Of a DNA stretch of 64,000 nt, positions 44,401 through 56,400 are shown one piece after another. How positions within the stretch are numbered: position 1 is the stretch's first letter; each line of letters starts with the position of its first letter. A program made the translations under genes and the position numbers. The stretch is taken from positions 562,966,510 to 563,030,509 of the forward strand of contig NC_081413.1 of NCBI RefSeq assembly GCF_030272615.1. Direction: 5' to 3'. Source of the stretch: Cryptomeria japonica (lineage: Eukaryota; Streptophyta; Pinopsida; Cupressales; Cupressaceae). The notes below the pieces were generated by a model. It worked only from the letters and a program-made list of their open reading frames with translations. It did no database searches and was not told the DNA's origin.

Positions 44401-47400
44401 TTTGAGGAATTTCGCTCTGGACCCTTTGGAAGGGTCAGGAGCGAAATTCTTTCTTTGCTTATTTTCTCTTACTTAGCTCCATTCTTCTCACTTTGTTCTA
44501 CCTTGACTCTCCCTTTTGGATCCTCCTCTCACGAAGACAGCACTTGCTTGACCTCAAAATGACTTTAAAGGAGAATTTCCCTAAAAAACATGGCCAGGGG
44601 CAGGACCTATTTAGGATTTCGCTCTAGACCCTTTAGAAGGGTCAGGAGCGAAATTCACATTTTAGCTCAAAATCTTCATCATTGGTGGCCACAATCCATT
44701 CAAAGGCACACCTAGGGGTCTTTCCAAGCTCAATCCACCCTGATCCACACTTGGCTTGACACAAAAATGGAAGGAAAAGAGGGATTTTGGGAATTTCGCT
44801 CTAGACCCTTTGGAAGGGTCAGGAACGAAATTCATGTTCTAGGCTTGACTCTTCATTCCTTCAACTACAATACACCTCAAAAGGCAAGGACACATCACTC
44901 CACTCCCATCCATGCCATAAAAATCAAGGACTTGACCTTCTCCAAGGGAAAAATAGGTGCTTGCAAGAATTTTGCTCTGGACCCTTTGGAAGGATCAGGA
45001 GCGAAATTCAAGTTTTAGGACAAAATCCTTCACTCCTTCACATCCCATCACTTCAAAAGGCAAAGACATGTCAATCTACTTCCAAATACGCCCAAGGAAC
45101 AAGGTTGGCAGTCTAAGCAAGGAAGTAAATGAGGTTTATGAAGAATTTTGCTCTGGACCCTTTAGAGGGGTCAGGAGAGAAATTCACATTTTGGGTTGAT
45201 TTCACACTTCTTCTCTCCTCAATTCACTTTAAACTCGATTTATCCAGCCTCCTCTTGCCACATTCAAGTCCATTTGCCATCCACTTGGCTCAAAAATCTT
45301 CATTTTTCAATGCCTTAGGCAAAATAGAGGGTCAAATGAGGATTTCGCTCTGGACCCTTTGGAAGGGTCACGAGCGAAATTCTCATTTTGAGCTAATTTT
45401 CCACATCCTTTCTCCTTTTCATGCCTTGGACATACTTTGTTAGGCTTCCTTACATCATGATCATGCGAATTTGCTCTTCAAGTTGACATCTAGCTCAAGA
45501 TTTTGTGAAAAATAGGGTTTTACATAAATTTCGCTCTGGACCCTTTGGAAGGGTCAGGAGCGAAATTCACCTTAGGCTATAATCCTAACTTCATCTTTCA
45601 CATTTATTCATTCCAAATAGGTGTTTTGCCTTCACTCAAGACTGGGAATGAGCTAGTTCGTGACTTTGGGCAATGTAGAGTGTCTTACAAAGGAATTCAC
45701 TCTGGACCCTTTGGAAGGGTCAGGAGCGAAATTCCTATTCTAGGCTTGATTCACTTTGGAATTGACTTGACTTTGGCCTAGACTCACGCCTTGATGCATA
45801 TCCTTCCATATCCTTGCCCATTCGCTCAACCACTCTTTGACTTAGGTGAGATCTTGAGTCTTTGGTGAATTTTCGCTCTAGACCCTTTAGAAGGGTCAGG
45901 AGCGAAATTGAAATTCGCTCTGGACCCTTTGGAAGGGTCAAGAGCGAAAGTTGACATTTTAGCCTCTCCGTCAAGATTCATATATGGAATATAACATTTA
46001 AGTATAAGCTTATACTTTAAGTTGTATTCCATATATACTATCAGGATGTTTGAGAGTGGTTTCGGACCTCCAGGAGTTATAATGCAAAATCTAGTTTTTT
46101 GGAGGATTCTTCAATTTTCCAGACAGTCAAATTTCAGGATCAGGATGACATTCCCGACTTAGCCAAATTTCAGGACATTTGAGGATCAGGATGACATTCC
46201 AGACTTCTCAAGGCGAATTCGCTCTACCCTTGATGTAAAGGATGGGACCTAGGAGGACACTATGCATTCAACCAAGGTTTGATTTAGCAACTTGAAGTGT
46301 GACCAGATAGTACACAAAAAACACCCTAGGAATGATCTATATTACTCCTAATCACTCAATTGACCTAACCTCTTGAGGAGATCCACCTAACTCAAGCAGA
46401 GCCTGCTACCCTAATGAGCCCCCTAGCGACCCCTCAAATGCAAAAGGTCAATAGACAAGAACCTAAAAGACCTAAAAAGCAAACCCTAGAAAGTAGAAAG
46501 TAGGGGTCCCCATTTGCAATGGGGCGATGTGTGAATACGTCACAACAGTATGGAGATTTTTTTGGATCATTTTGTTTGCACACTGCATAGGAATCTGATC
46601 GGTTTCTTCCTCTTTCCTTTGGGGTTTTCAGGTAAGTGCATCTTTGCACTTAGGTTTTTTGTTCTTTCCTTCATCTCCCCTTTGTGATAATGTAGGGAGC
46701 ACGTTTTCATCATTACTTTTCTCCCTATGTCGTGTAAGTTTGCTTGCAATTGCTTGTATAATTTCGTGATTAATAGAGCAGTAAGGATGCGTTTTTGAGA
46801 TGGCAAATATCGGTTTTCTTTTGTGTGGCATTTCTAGTGTTTGCCAATCTTCCCTTTTTTTTTTGTGCATTGCGTATGCATTTGCAGTTGGTTTTCATCC
46901 TCCCATAACCATGACAAGTCTTTTCCTCCCATCATTCACCGTTTTTGCAAGTATGTTTACTTGCAATCAAGTCTCTAAGACCCGACTGCAAATAGTTTAT
47001 TATTTACCTATCACCATGCTCACTTGTAGTCGGGTCTTGGAGACCCTATTGCAAGCCTATCAATATCATTCATTTGCAAATGCAAGACTTGTTCACTTGC
47101 ATTCGAATCTCTATGACCCGACTACAAGTGCAAATATGAAAGTGTTTCCCTATCTCGCATTCATCGTTTCCATCATTCTAAGTCATTCCACTTGCATACT
47201 TGCAATTAGACCTCTAGGACCCAATTGTGAGTTCTTTGTTCATTACCTTTCACTTGCAATCACACATTTATTTGCAACCACACTCTAAAATTGAATTGCA
47301 AATAGTCTTTCCCCTAGTTTGCATACATGCATTCGGGTCTCCAAGACCTGATTGCAAGTGAAAGTTCCACATTTTTCCAAATTACATAATCTAAGCTCAC

Positions 47401-50400
47401 TGTCATTTACTTGCAGTCCCTCCCTAGAGATCCGAAATGCTGCCCTTGTCATTGTCATTGTGCATCTTCCAATCTTGTCCATTCTTTTTCACCTTTTTCA
47501 TGATAAGTCTAAGGTTGGACATTGTTCTTTCCAAGTTTTGGTATCGTGGCATCTCCAATAACCTGCGAAGAAGTCCTGACTCTTCGGCGTTTTCGTCGCA
47601 ATGTTGCAGATTCTTGTTCAATGACAGAAGAGCCAACACCTCCTTCCAACAAGAAGATGAAATACAAGTATGATAAGTATCAGAATGAAATTCCTCCCTC
47701 AAAAGTGAGCTGTTCTGTTGATGAGATTAAGGGCACTAAGATTGGACATGTTGATAAGTCTAAGTTTCTTGAAAGAGTAGAAGGATCGCCAAGCCATGGC
47801 ATGCAATTGCTCCTAAATAGTTATATCCACTTGGTTTCTACTTTCCCAGTAGCAACCTTGGAGCCAGAATTTGTTCTTGCCTGTGCTGCTCATTTTGACA
47901 GTGGATCTAGGACGATCAGGGATGATGATGGCAATATCATTATTAGATTGGATGCAAAAACCATCAATAAGATCTTCAAGGTTCCTGCTGCTCCAGTATA
48001 TGGAGATATTTCCATGATGAGCGCTCTAGATCACTACAACCAGAAAAGATCGGATTGCATAAGACATCAATTCAAAATGGCTCAAGACTCCCAGGACCTG
48101 TTTCTCTAGATGGCCCAAATTATGTCAGTTTGATTTCATTGAGGAAGTCATTGATATGATCACACTTCTGAGTAGGATAATGGGGTTGAAACGGTCCAAT
48201 GTATTTGAGATCTCGATGTACAAATACATTGTAGTCATGAGGAAAGGACAATCTCATATCTTCTGGGGTGAAGTCATCAGTGATAACCTATGTGAGCAAT
48301 TGTCACAAGTTTCAACCACCCTTACCTTCTACATGAATTCCTACTTAGCGTACATAGCAGCGTCACTTAGACAATTTCCTGATCTTTCTACCAAAGGTGA
48401 CAAATCGTTGGTACCGGTATGGAAATATTATGAGCAACTCACTTTGAGACCCAGTAAGATTCATTATAGGAGGATGCATGATGCCTTCTTTGATCATTTC
48501 ATGTGTTTATTTGATGAAACATTGAAGAATAAGAGTGTGTTTGAGGCAACTTGGAAGAAGGTGAATGAGTATGGATGCTTGTTTCTTCAGTTTCTAACTT
48601 TCACTTACATGAGAGTTGGATGTTTTGAAGATCAGCCATATATGCTTCCCAGATATCCTACTGATAAGATCATCCTAATGGAGTTGGCTAGGCAGTTGAT
48701 AACAGTTCATGCAATCTAGCTAGCTAACCATAAGTTAGGCATCAACATATCCTCTCACAATCCACTATAGATTGGCTGATATTCCTTGACAACCTCAGCT
48801 AGAGCCAAAGCAATGGAGAAAGAACTTCAAGAAATTAAGTTGAAGTTCAAGGCAAGAAAGAACTTTGATTATCGAGGGATGAAAGACAAAATAAAAAAAG
48901 CCTTCACTCATGTTCATCGCCTTATAGAAGAGCATATCAGGAAAGTGGACTACTACAGGCTTACTTTGGAGCAGATTGTACATTTGGATCTGACCAAGAT
49001 TCCAAAAGGCATGGTAGATGATGGAAAAATCCTTGATCAAGAGAATACAGAACAAAGGGTTGTTGAGGCTCCTTTTCCGTCTCCCCAATGGTCACAAAAG
49101 GAGTGTACCTCAATCTTTGATAGATTTCAGCCCATCCTTGCCAACACCAATGCTTGGCTAAAAAACAATAATGTCAAAACCATTAAGATCAAGGTTGGGG
49201 TGGAAAGTGATTCAGCAGGACCAGTTGGCTGTAAGTCTGAAGTTAGGGTCAAATCTAAAGAGGGTGCTTCTTCCTCGAGCACTAGGATCAAGCTAAGAGT
49301 GAGCAGGGCTTTGGTTATTCCTCCACAAGAGGAGTCATTGAAGGGAAAAGAGAAGCCTCAAGTGCAAATTCATGTTATTGACCCTGAGGATGAAACACAT
49401 GAGGAGAATATAGCAGGATCCCCTCCTACTATGAACTCAGATTCTCCTCACACAATCATGCCCCGATTGTCTTTGGATGTACCTATGTCTCCAATTGACA
49501 CGGGTGTGGATTCTTTCTCTACAGTCCATGTGGATCCTGTTATGCCAAGTGCATCTATTTGCACAAATGTATCATCATCAGTTGTAGAAATACCTGTAGA
49601 TACTTCTCATGGCGACTTGGAGAGTGTTTTTTATGTTAATCCTTCATATGACATTTTATCCAGCATATCACTCCCGAAAATTGATACTTTTGTTGTAATT
49701 TTTGATAAGTTCATGTCTGAAGCCTGACATGATTTGTCGTCTCAGCAAACACTTATCGTTGTCCAGACCGAGGCCTCACCAAGAGTGACAACTGTGGTAC
49801 AGGCAGATCCTATTTCTACACAAACCATAGTTGTTGTCACAAATGCAAGCTCATTAGATCTACCCCCATGGTTAAGTTCAATCACTCCTAAGAGGAAGAA
49901 GTGGGATATTTTTCCTGATGTGTTTGATTTTCAATAGCTTAGGAAATCTAAGCCAAGTGCTGCTAAGAAGGCAAAAACAGTCTCGCAAGTAGTTGTGGAC
50001 AACAATAAGATGAAATGTCCAGACATGGCAGAACTTCTTATTGATAAACCACCAGAAGAAATGCAGCTATCTGATTACAAGTTCACTAGGGTGGAGCTAG
50101 GAAGGCAAACACATGCTGGAATGATGCATGACACTCGGGACTCAGTAGTTTCGTTGGTTTAGGGTTACGATGAGCTCCTAGCAAAGAAAGATAAGCTCAA
50201 GGAGGAGAACGCACAACTCATCTCAGTGATTCAAAAGATCACTAATTCTTCAGAGAAGGTTGATCCTTTAACTTCCTCTACTTCTAAAGAGTCCATCAAA
50301 CGAGTTGAGAAAGCTGCTCAAAAAGCCAAAGCTATTGATTCTTGGGTTGATCAACTAGCAGATCGAAGTACTCAAGTGGTGAAAAAGGCCTTACTAGTGC

Positions 50401-53400
50401 TAGGCAATGTTAGGGCAGCGAGGACAAAATTGAACTAGAGTTTAGAAGCTTTTAAGCAAAGTCTGGGATCTACAAAATGAGATTTGAGAATCTGGCATGA
50501 AATGGATCGAGTCACATTGGAAATCCTATGCAATCACACTATGATACCAAACAGGGAAAAGTATATTGAGTTTGAAGAACTTATGATCAAAAGTCATTAG
50601 TTGTTAAAGACTTGATCAAAGATATTGAAGCTACTCTTGAAATGAATGCTGAAGTAGAACAGGATATTATCTCCAACTTTGAGAAAATGTCTTGCAAAAT
50701 GGTAAGTCAAGATAAAGAGTTGCTTCCAAAGGATGTAATACTTTCTGAGTTGGTGTCCAGGCTTCATCAGGAATTGTAATCCGATCATTTTACAATGACC
50801 TCAATCAATAGGTTTGTGGATTCTCAAGTTTTCCTTGACAAGATACAGACTGTTCTTGAGGAACATAGAATAGCGACAATCAAATATTCCGATGTCATCA
50901 TCAAAATTGTTGTTGTTGCGAGGAATACAGCAGGACCAAATCTTGATGAATTGCAGGAATCAATTGATAGGTTTCAAGCTTTCATGGCCAGGGAGAGAGA
51001 AGAACAAGAATTGTCTCATGACACTTGAGTTTTATTTTGTTTATGCATTTTTTTTTTTGACAAATAACATGTAATGTGAAAACTTATGATTACAAGTAGT
51101 CTCATCACTTGTAGTCTTGTAACTTGTAATTAAATGTAAACAAATTACAAGTTGAATAGCAATAGGACTGTATTTGAATAAGTCATGGTTAGTTATAGTT
51201 GGTTGTGGAAAAAGTCTTAGTTACTTAGACTTTCCCACTTTTTTCTCTTAGCCCCTCACCTATATATACAATAGAGTGCTCTATGTAATTTTTATCTTTT
51301 TAGCAAGCAAGAAAACTCTACAAAAAATTATAGTCATAAAGACTTTATGCTTCATGCTTGTAAATTGTTTTTTCAAGTAATATCAAGAAGGCATTTGAGT
51401 TTCAAACTTTGTGTTGAAGTCTTGCTCTAATATCCATTGTGTTCTTGTGTCATAACTGTAGATTTTTTTGCATTTGCTTGAGGTCCTATCCATTGTGTTC
51501 TTGTGTCATAGTGGTATTTTGTTTTGCATTTGCTTGAGGTCCTAACGAGATTGTTAAAAGGAGCTTTAATCCGATTTATCATAGACTTTGTGCTGCAAGT
51601 ATTAAGGGTTAAATTATTATAGCTAAGTGTTCATAACTGAGAGGAATTGCAGGACTTTGTGCTTGTAGTTGTTCCCATTTGTAGTAGTTCAGGAGTGCAC
51701 CATATCAGCAGACTTTGTGCTATTATATGTTGTATGTTGTTCTTATTTCAATCATTTTGGAAAGGTAGATAGAATAGTGGAAAGTAAAAACTTTGAGCTT
51801 TGTTTCTATTTTCTCATCATGGGGTAGTGACAGAAGACTTTAAGCTTTCACGGAAACTTCACTTCCTTTTTGTATAAACATTCTTGTAATTCTTAAAGTT
51901 CCTTCAATTGCTGTATTTGTTTTCGTAACTGTTGTTTCTCTTCTAAAAAGAGAAAAGAATATCATCTTTTCTGAAAAAAGAGAAAATGATGTTGTATTGC
52001 CCAAGTTAGATTAGAGTTTAGTTGATTAGTAATAGTAGAAAAGGGGGATCCTTCCCTTAAATTAAGAGAGTTTTTAACTGACACGTTGTGACTGAAACCA
52101 CAATTTTGCACATCTCCCCAAGTGTACAAAACAAAGTTTTAAAACTCAGACTCGGCAAACCAAAAAATTGGACTCAGACTCGAACTCATGAAAGACTCGT
52201 GAAAGACTCGCGAAAGGTCTCGACAAAAAAAAAACCATAGTTTTACAAAAAATCATAAAGAAATTATTGCATTTAGAGAACATTAGAGCCATAATTGAAA
52301 CATTACACATGTCATATGATCTACAAACACTCAATATTTGAAATTTCATCATTCATACTCCTAGTTTTAGACTTTAAAATGTATAATAGCAGCATAAGTT
52401 TATAAATGTTAACAAAATTACATATATTGATATGTCCAAATGTGAAAAACAACAATGAACAAACTAAAGAGAAGACTACATCTTCCTTTTTCCAGCTCTA
52501 ATGAAAACCAAGGGAGAGATAGAACTAGAGGGTCTAGTTCTAGGAGTCCGATGTGGGTTCTCCAGCTCGCCAAAATTAGATTGAGGCTAGCACCACTTAG
52601 TAGGGTCTAGGGGTGAGAGAGAGAGGGGTAGAGAGATAGGTCTAGATCTTGGGGGAGAGAGAAGAGAGTAAGATAGAGTGGCAGAGAAAGGGGATAGAGG
52701 AAGAGTGATAGGGAGATAGATAGATCTAAAATTCGGGGCAGATAAAGTGAGTGAGATAGAGAGAACGAGAGAATGCTAATAGAAACCTACTGATTACTGA
52801 AATTTGACTAAGTCTGAAAATTTAAAAGATCTTCTAAAACCTAGAATTTGCATTATAACTCCTAGAGATCTGAAACAACTCTCAAACATCCTGCCAATAT
52901 ATACATGAAATATAACTTAAAGTATAAGAATGACTTATATTTAAATGTTATATTTCATGTATATATTCTGATGAAGAAAATGAGGTTGTTTTAATCTTGT
53001 TTCCTCTCCTCCTTCAAACCCTACAAACCTGTTTTCAGCAAGCAAAAATGCCAAATGAGTGAAAAAAAAAAAAAAAACTTAAAATCGTGGCTGGGTGTGT
53101 TAAGTGAATGGCACGAGTCCAAGTGAAAGGCTCGCGCGAGTCCACTCAAAAAACTCGTGAGTCCTCAGGAAGGACTCGGCTCACGAGTCCTTGGCGAGTC
53201 GACTCGGCCCGCCAATGGACTCGCGAGTCTTGGCGAATCCCACGAGTTTTAAAAACAAAATTTTTAACCAACATCCCACAAGGTAAATCTGTGTCTCTCT
53301 AGCATTCATATTGATGTTAAATTGTGTAGTAATGCTTTGGTAATATGACTACACATTCATAGATTGACAGCCATGAGAATGCCTATGCTTAAAATTTTTA

Positions 53401-56400
53401 AAATCATGCAGGGAATTCTACAAGCAAACACAAAGAAGATAAGAGAAAAGACCTCTTAAAAGTTTTGCGTTTCCATGATGACATGAGCAGACATTATGTA
53501 TTTGTAAAAGATATAAGAGAATTTCCTGGGATTGTACGATTTTCATGACTTGGGGTATGGAATCTTGTAGAATTATATATTGAGTAGCTATATATTTTTT
53601 TCCATATAACTTTTTGAAGATTTTCCAAGAAATAGTGAACTGTTTGATATAATAAACAGGAGTGTTGGCCCTAAACCCTACAAACCCTTGCAAGGGGCAT
53701 TGTCTCTCAACCCTGCTAGAAATTGCTGCCCCAGAACCCTACTCTGATTTTTAAAAACAAAAAATAACAATTGAGTTGAGGTAATATTTTTACAACAGAA
53801 ATATATCAAAAATATTAATATCAATATATGATTTATTGTTGTGAAATATGGATCGAAGAATAATGACAACGATTCCGAAAGACTGATTGCCATGAGTTAT
53901 TGATCGTCTCCATCATTGAATCCGGTTTAAATACAAGAGGAAAGGTTGCCTACGTAGGGACATGTCCATACGTGACAGTTGCCACGTATGGACATGCCCC
54001 TATGGAGGCAACCGTTCATAACAATTAGTTTGTTTATGTTTAATTTCCGAACTGTATGCTCTGTCAATATATCACTCTCCAGATAATAACCGATTTACCA
54101 TCAGTTAGATTCACGAGGGCTATATCTTAACACTCCCTCTTAGCAGGAGTGGATCTAAGTAATTTTCTTGGGAGCATATTCTGTCATGACTTCCGACACA
54201 ATTCGGGACAACATTTAATATAGTCTTGTCATGACAATAAACACAATATCATGATATCCGGCTCAATCCGCGACAATCACTTAAGAAGTCAATCATGAGA
54301 TGATCACATATTTTAGGATCAAGATATCCGGCACAGTCCGGGACAACAACTTAATGTAGTCAATCTTGACACTTGGTCAACTATTGTCAAGATCGTCACC
54401 TTGAAATAGTAACCTTAAACATAAGAAGATCGTCATCTTCTTGAACATAGTTAGAATATTGCAATATACATTTTATTTATTTATTCATGAACAAATTACA
54501 CATGGTAGGAATTTCATCCTAATAATCTCAATTATAATCTAGTCATACCAAGTTTACTTTTGAAGTATTCTATCTTCAATCTTGCAAGTGGCTTGGTGAA
54601 GATATCAGCATTTTGTTCTTCAGTACTGATGTACACTAGTTTTATGACATTTCGATCTACCATATCTCTTATGTAGTGATAAGGGATCTCAATATGTTTG
54701 GATAGATTGTGAAAAACTGAATTTACTGAGAGCTTGATACAGCTTTGATTATCACAATGAATTATTGTTGAATTCAGAGTTTTTCCAAATAATCCAAATA
54801 ATAACTTTCTTAGCCATACCGCTTCACGAGCTCCCATGGAGGCTGCCATATATTCTGCTTTGGTGGAGCTTTGTGCAACTGGTGACTGTTTTCTGCTTAA
54901 CCAAGATATCATAGTAGAACCAAAACTGAAGCAACACCCTGTAGTACTTTTATGGTCAGTGGTACTTCCAGCCCAATCAGAATCAAAATATCCTTCAAGT
55001 TGAATCTCAACATTTTCATACTTTAAGCCAAGTCCGATTGTGCCTCGTAAATATCTTAGAATGTGTTTAGCAGCCATTAGATGTATCTTCTTAGGTTCAC
55101 ACATGAAGTGACTTAATACATTTGTAGCATAGCAGATATCAGGACGAGTATTTACCAAATACATGAGTGAACCGACGATTTGTCTGTAGAGTGTGGGATC
55201 TGTAGGTTCTGAATCTTCTGCCTCAATTTTCAGCTTGTGCAAATTAGTTTCCATTGGTGTAGCTAATGGCTTACACTCCATCATCCCAAATCTAGTTAGA
55301 ATATCTGTGGTGTACTTTCCTTGATTTAGGAAGATGTAGTTTTTCTTGTGCCATACTTCTAATCCCAGAAAATAATGTAGAAGCCCTAGATCCTTCATAT
55401 CGAATTCTGCTGCCAGATCTTGCTTACATTTCTCAATGAGATTATCCTCTCCTGTTATCAAAAGATCATCCACGTAAAGGACCAATATAATCATATTGCC
55501 ATTTGAAGCCTTGAAGTAGATGTTGGGATCTGCTAGGTTCTTGGAGTACCCTAGTTTGGAGAGATAGTTGTCTATCCTTGCATAACAGGCCCTAGGTGCT
55601 TGTTTTAACCCATAGAGAGCTTTCTTTAGTTTACAAATATAGCAATTTTTATCACGTATGGTGAATCCTTCTGGTTGTTCTATATATACTTCTTCAATTG
55701 AACCATTTAAGAAGGCAGTCTATACGTCCATTTGGTGAATTTTCCATCCTTTGGATGCTGCAGTTGCAATGATTGTTCTTACTGACGTATACCGGGCAAC
55801 TGGGGCAAATGTCTCTTCATAATCAATTCCTACTTTCTGAGAGAATCCCCTAGCCACAAAGCAAGCTTTATGTTTTTCAATGCTGCCATCAGATGCATAT
55901 TTGATCTTGAATAACCACTTGGATGAGACAACTGATTTGTCTTTTGGTCTAGGCACCATATCCCAAACATCATTCTTTAGTATAGATTGATATTCTTCAA
56001 CCATAGCATCTTTCCAAGCTTGTTTTGATAAGGCTTCTTTGACATTTGTTGGTTCAGAATTTGTGAGTTTGGTTAGAAGTGCAGCATAACATTTTAGAGT
56101 TCTTGTTCTCTTATTTTCTTTGGAAATTTCATTTGGTTCTACATTATTCTCTTCAATTATTTTCCTTGCCCATAGAGGTCTTTTCTTGTTATTGAGTGTT
56201 TCAATATTTTCATCAACAAGAGGTTTAGAAACTCTTATGATGTCCTCCCTCTCAGTGTCTAAAGGTTCGGAATTTTCTATGATATTCTCCCTCTCAATCT
56301 CAGTTATGTGATCTTCTTCTTCTTTAGTAATGTTATCATCCTCAGGTTCTTTGAGTGTAGTGTTTTCTTCAAACTTTACATCTCTACTTATCTCAACAGA

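Larger units (their letters stand above)
43170..46547 (-). mobile_element. Nested solo LTR without U3 ORF, 3378 bp, target duplication GTATG
   Basis: On the minus strand it starts TGTTGTGACG (at 46547) and ends CATCAACA (at 43170). GTATG flanks both sides (43165-43169 and 46548-46552). Its first 60 bases and its U5 match the 26605-33993 solo LTR (shared TCACACATCGCCC, GGGGACCCC, TATCCTCTCTTGAATAAAG, CTACGTGTGGATAAGCTC). The hairpin array is present but the large ORF is absent; only about 0.8 kb separates the array from U5. Confidence 0.93.
42587..53273 (+). mobile_element. Third giant solo LTR (about 6.2 kb after removing two insertions), target duplication TCCCA
   Basis: Starts TGTTGTC at 42587 and ends CCAACA at 53273; flanks 42582-42586 and 53274-53278 are both TCCCA. 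Two later insertions interrupt it: the minus-strand solo LTR 43170-46547 (own TSD GTATG) and a TIR element at about 52132-53254. Without the latter, the end reads GTGTACAAAATTTTTAACCAACA-like, aligning with the GTGTACAAAAT..CAACA end of the 26605-33993 LTR. It has hairpin arrays, a decayed U3 ORF, and a TATA box. It lies in intron 4 of CCD1, antisense to the gene. Confidence 0.82.

Noticed and set aside
46800-47288. 162-codon ORF over the family C hairpin array
   Set aside because: It reads through the hairpin repeats and the LTR leader; hydrophobic content comes from T-rich sequence.
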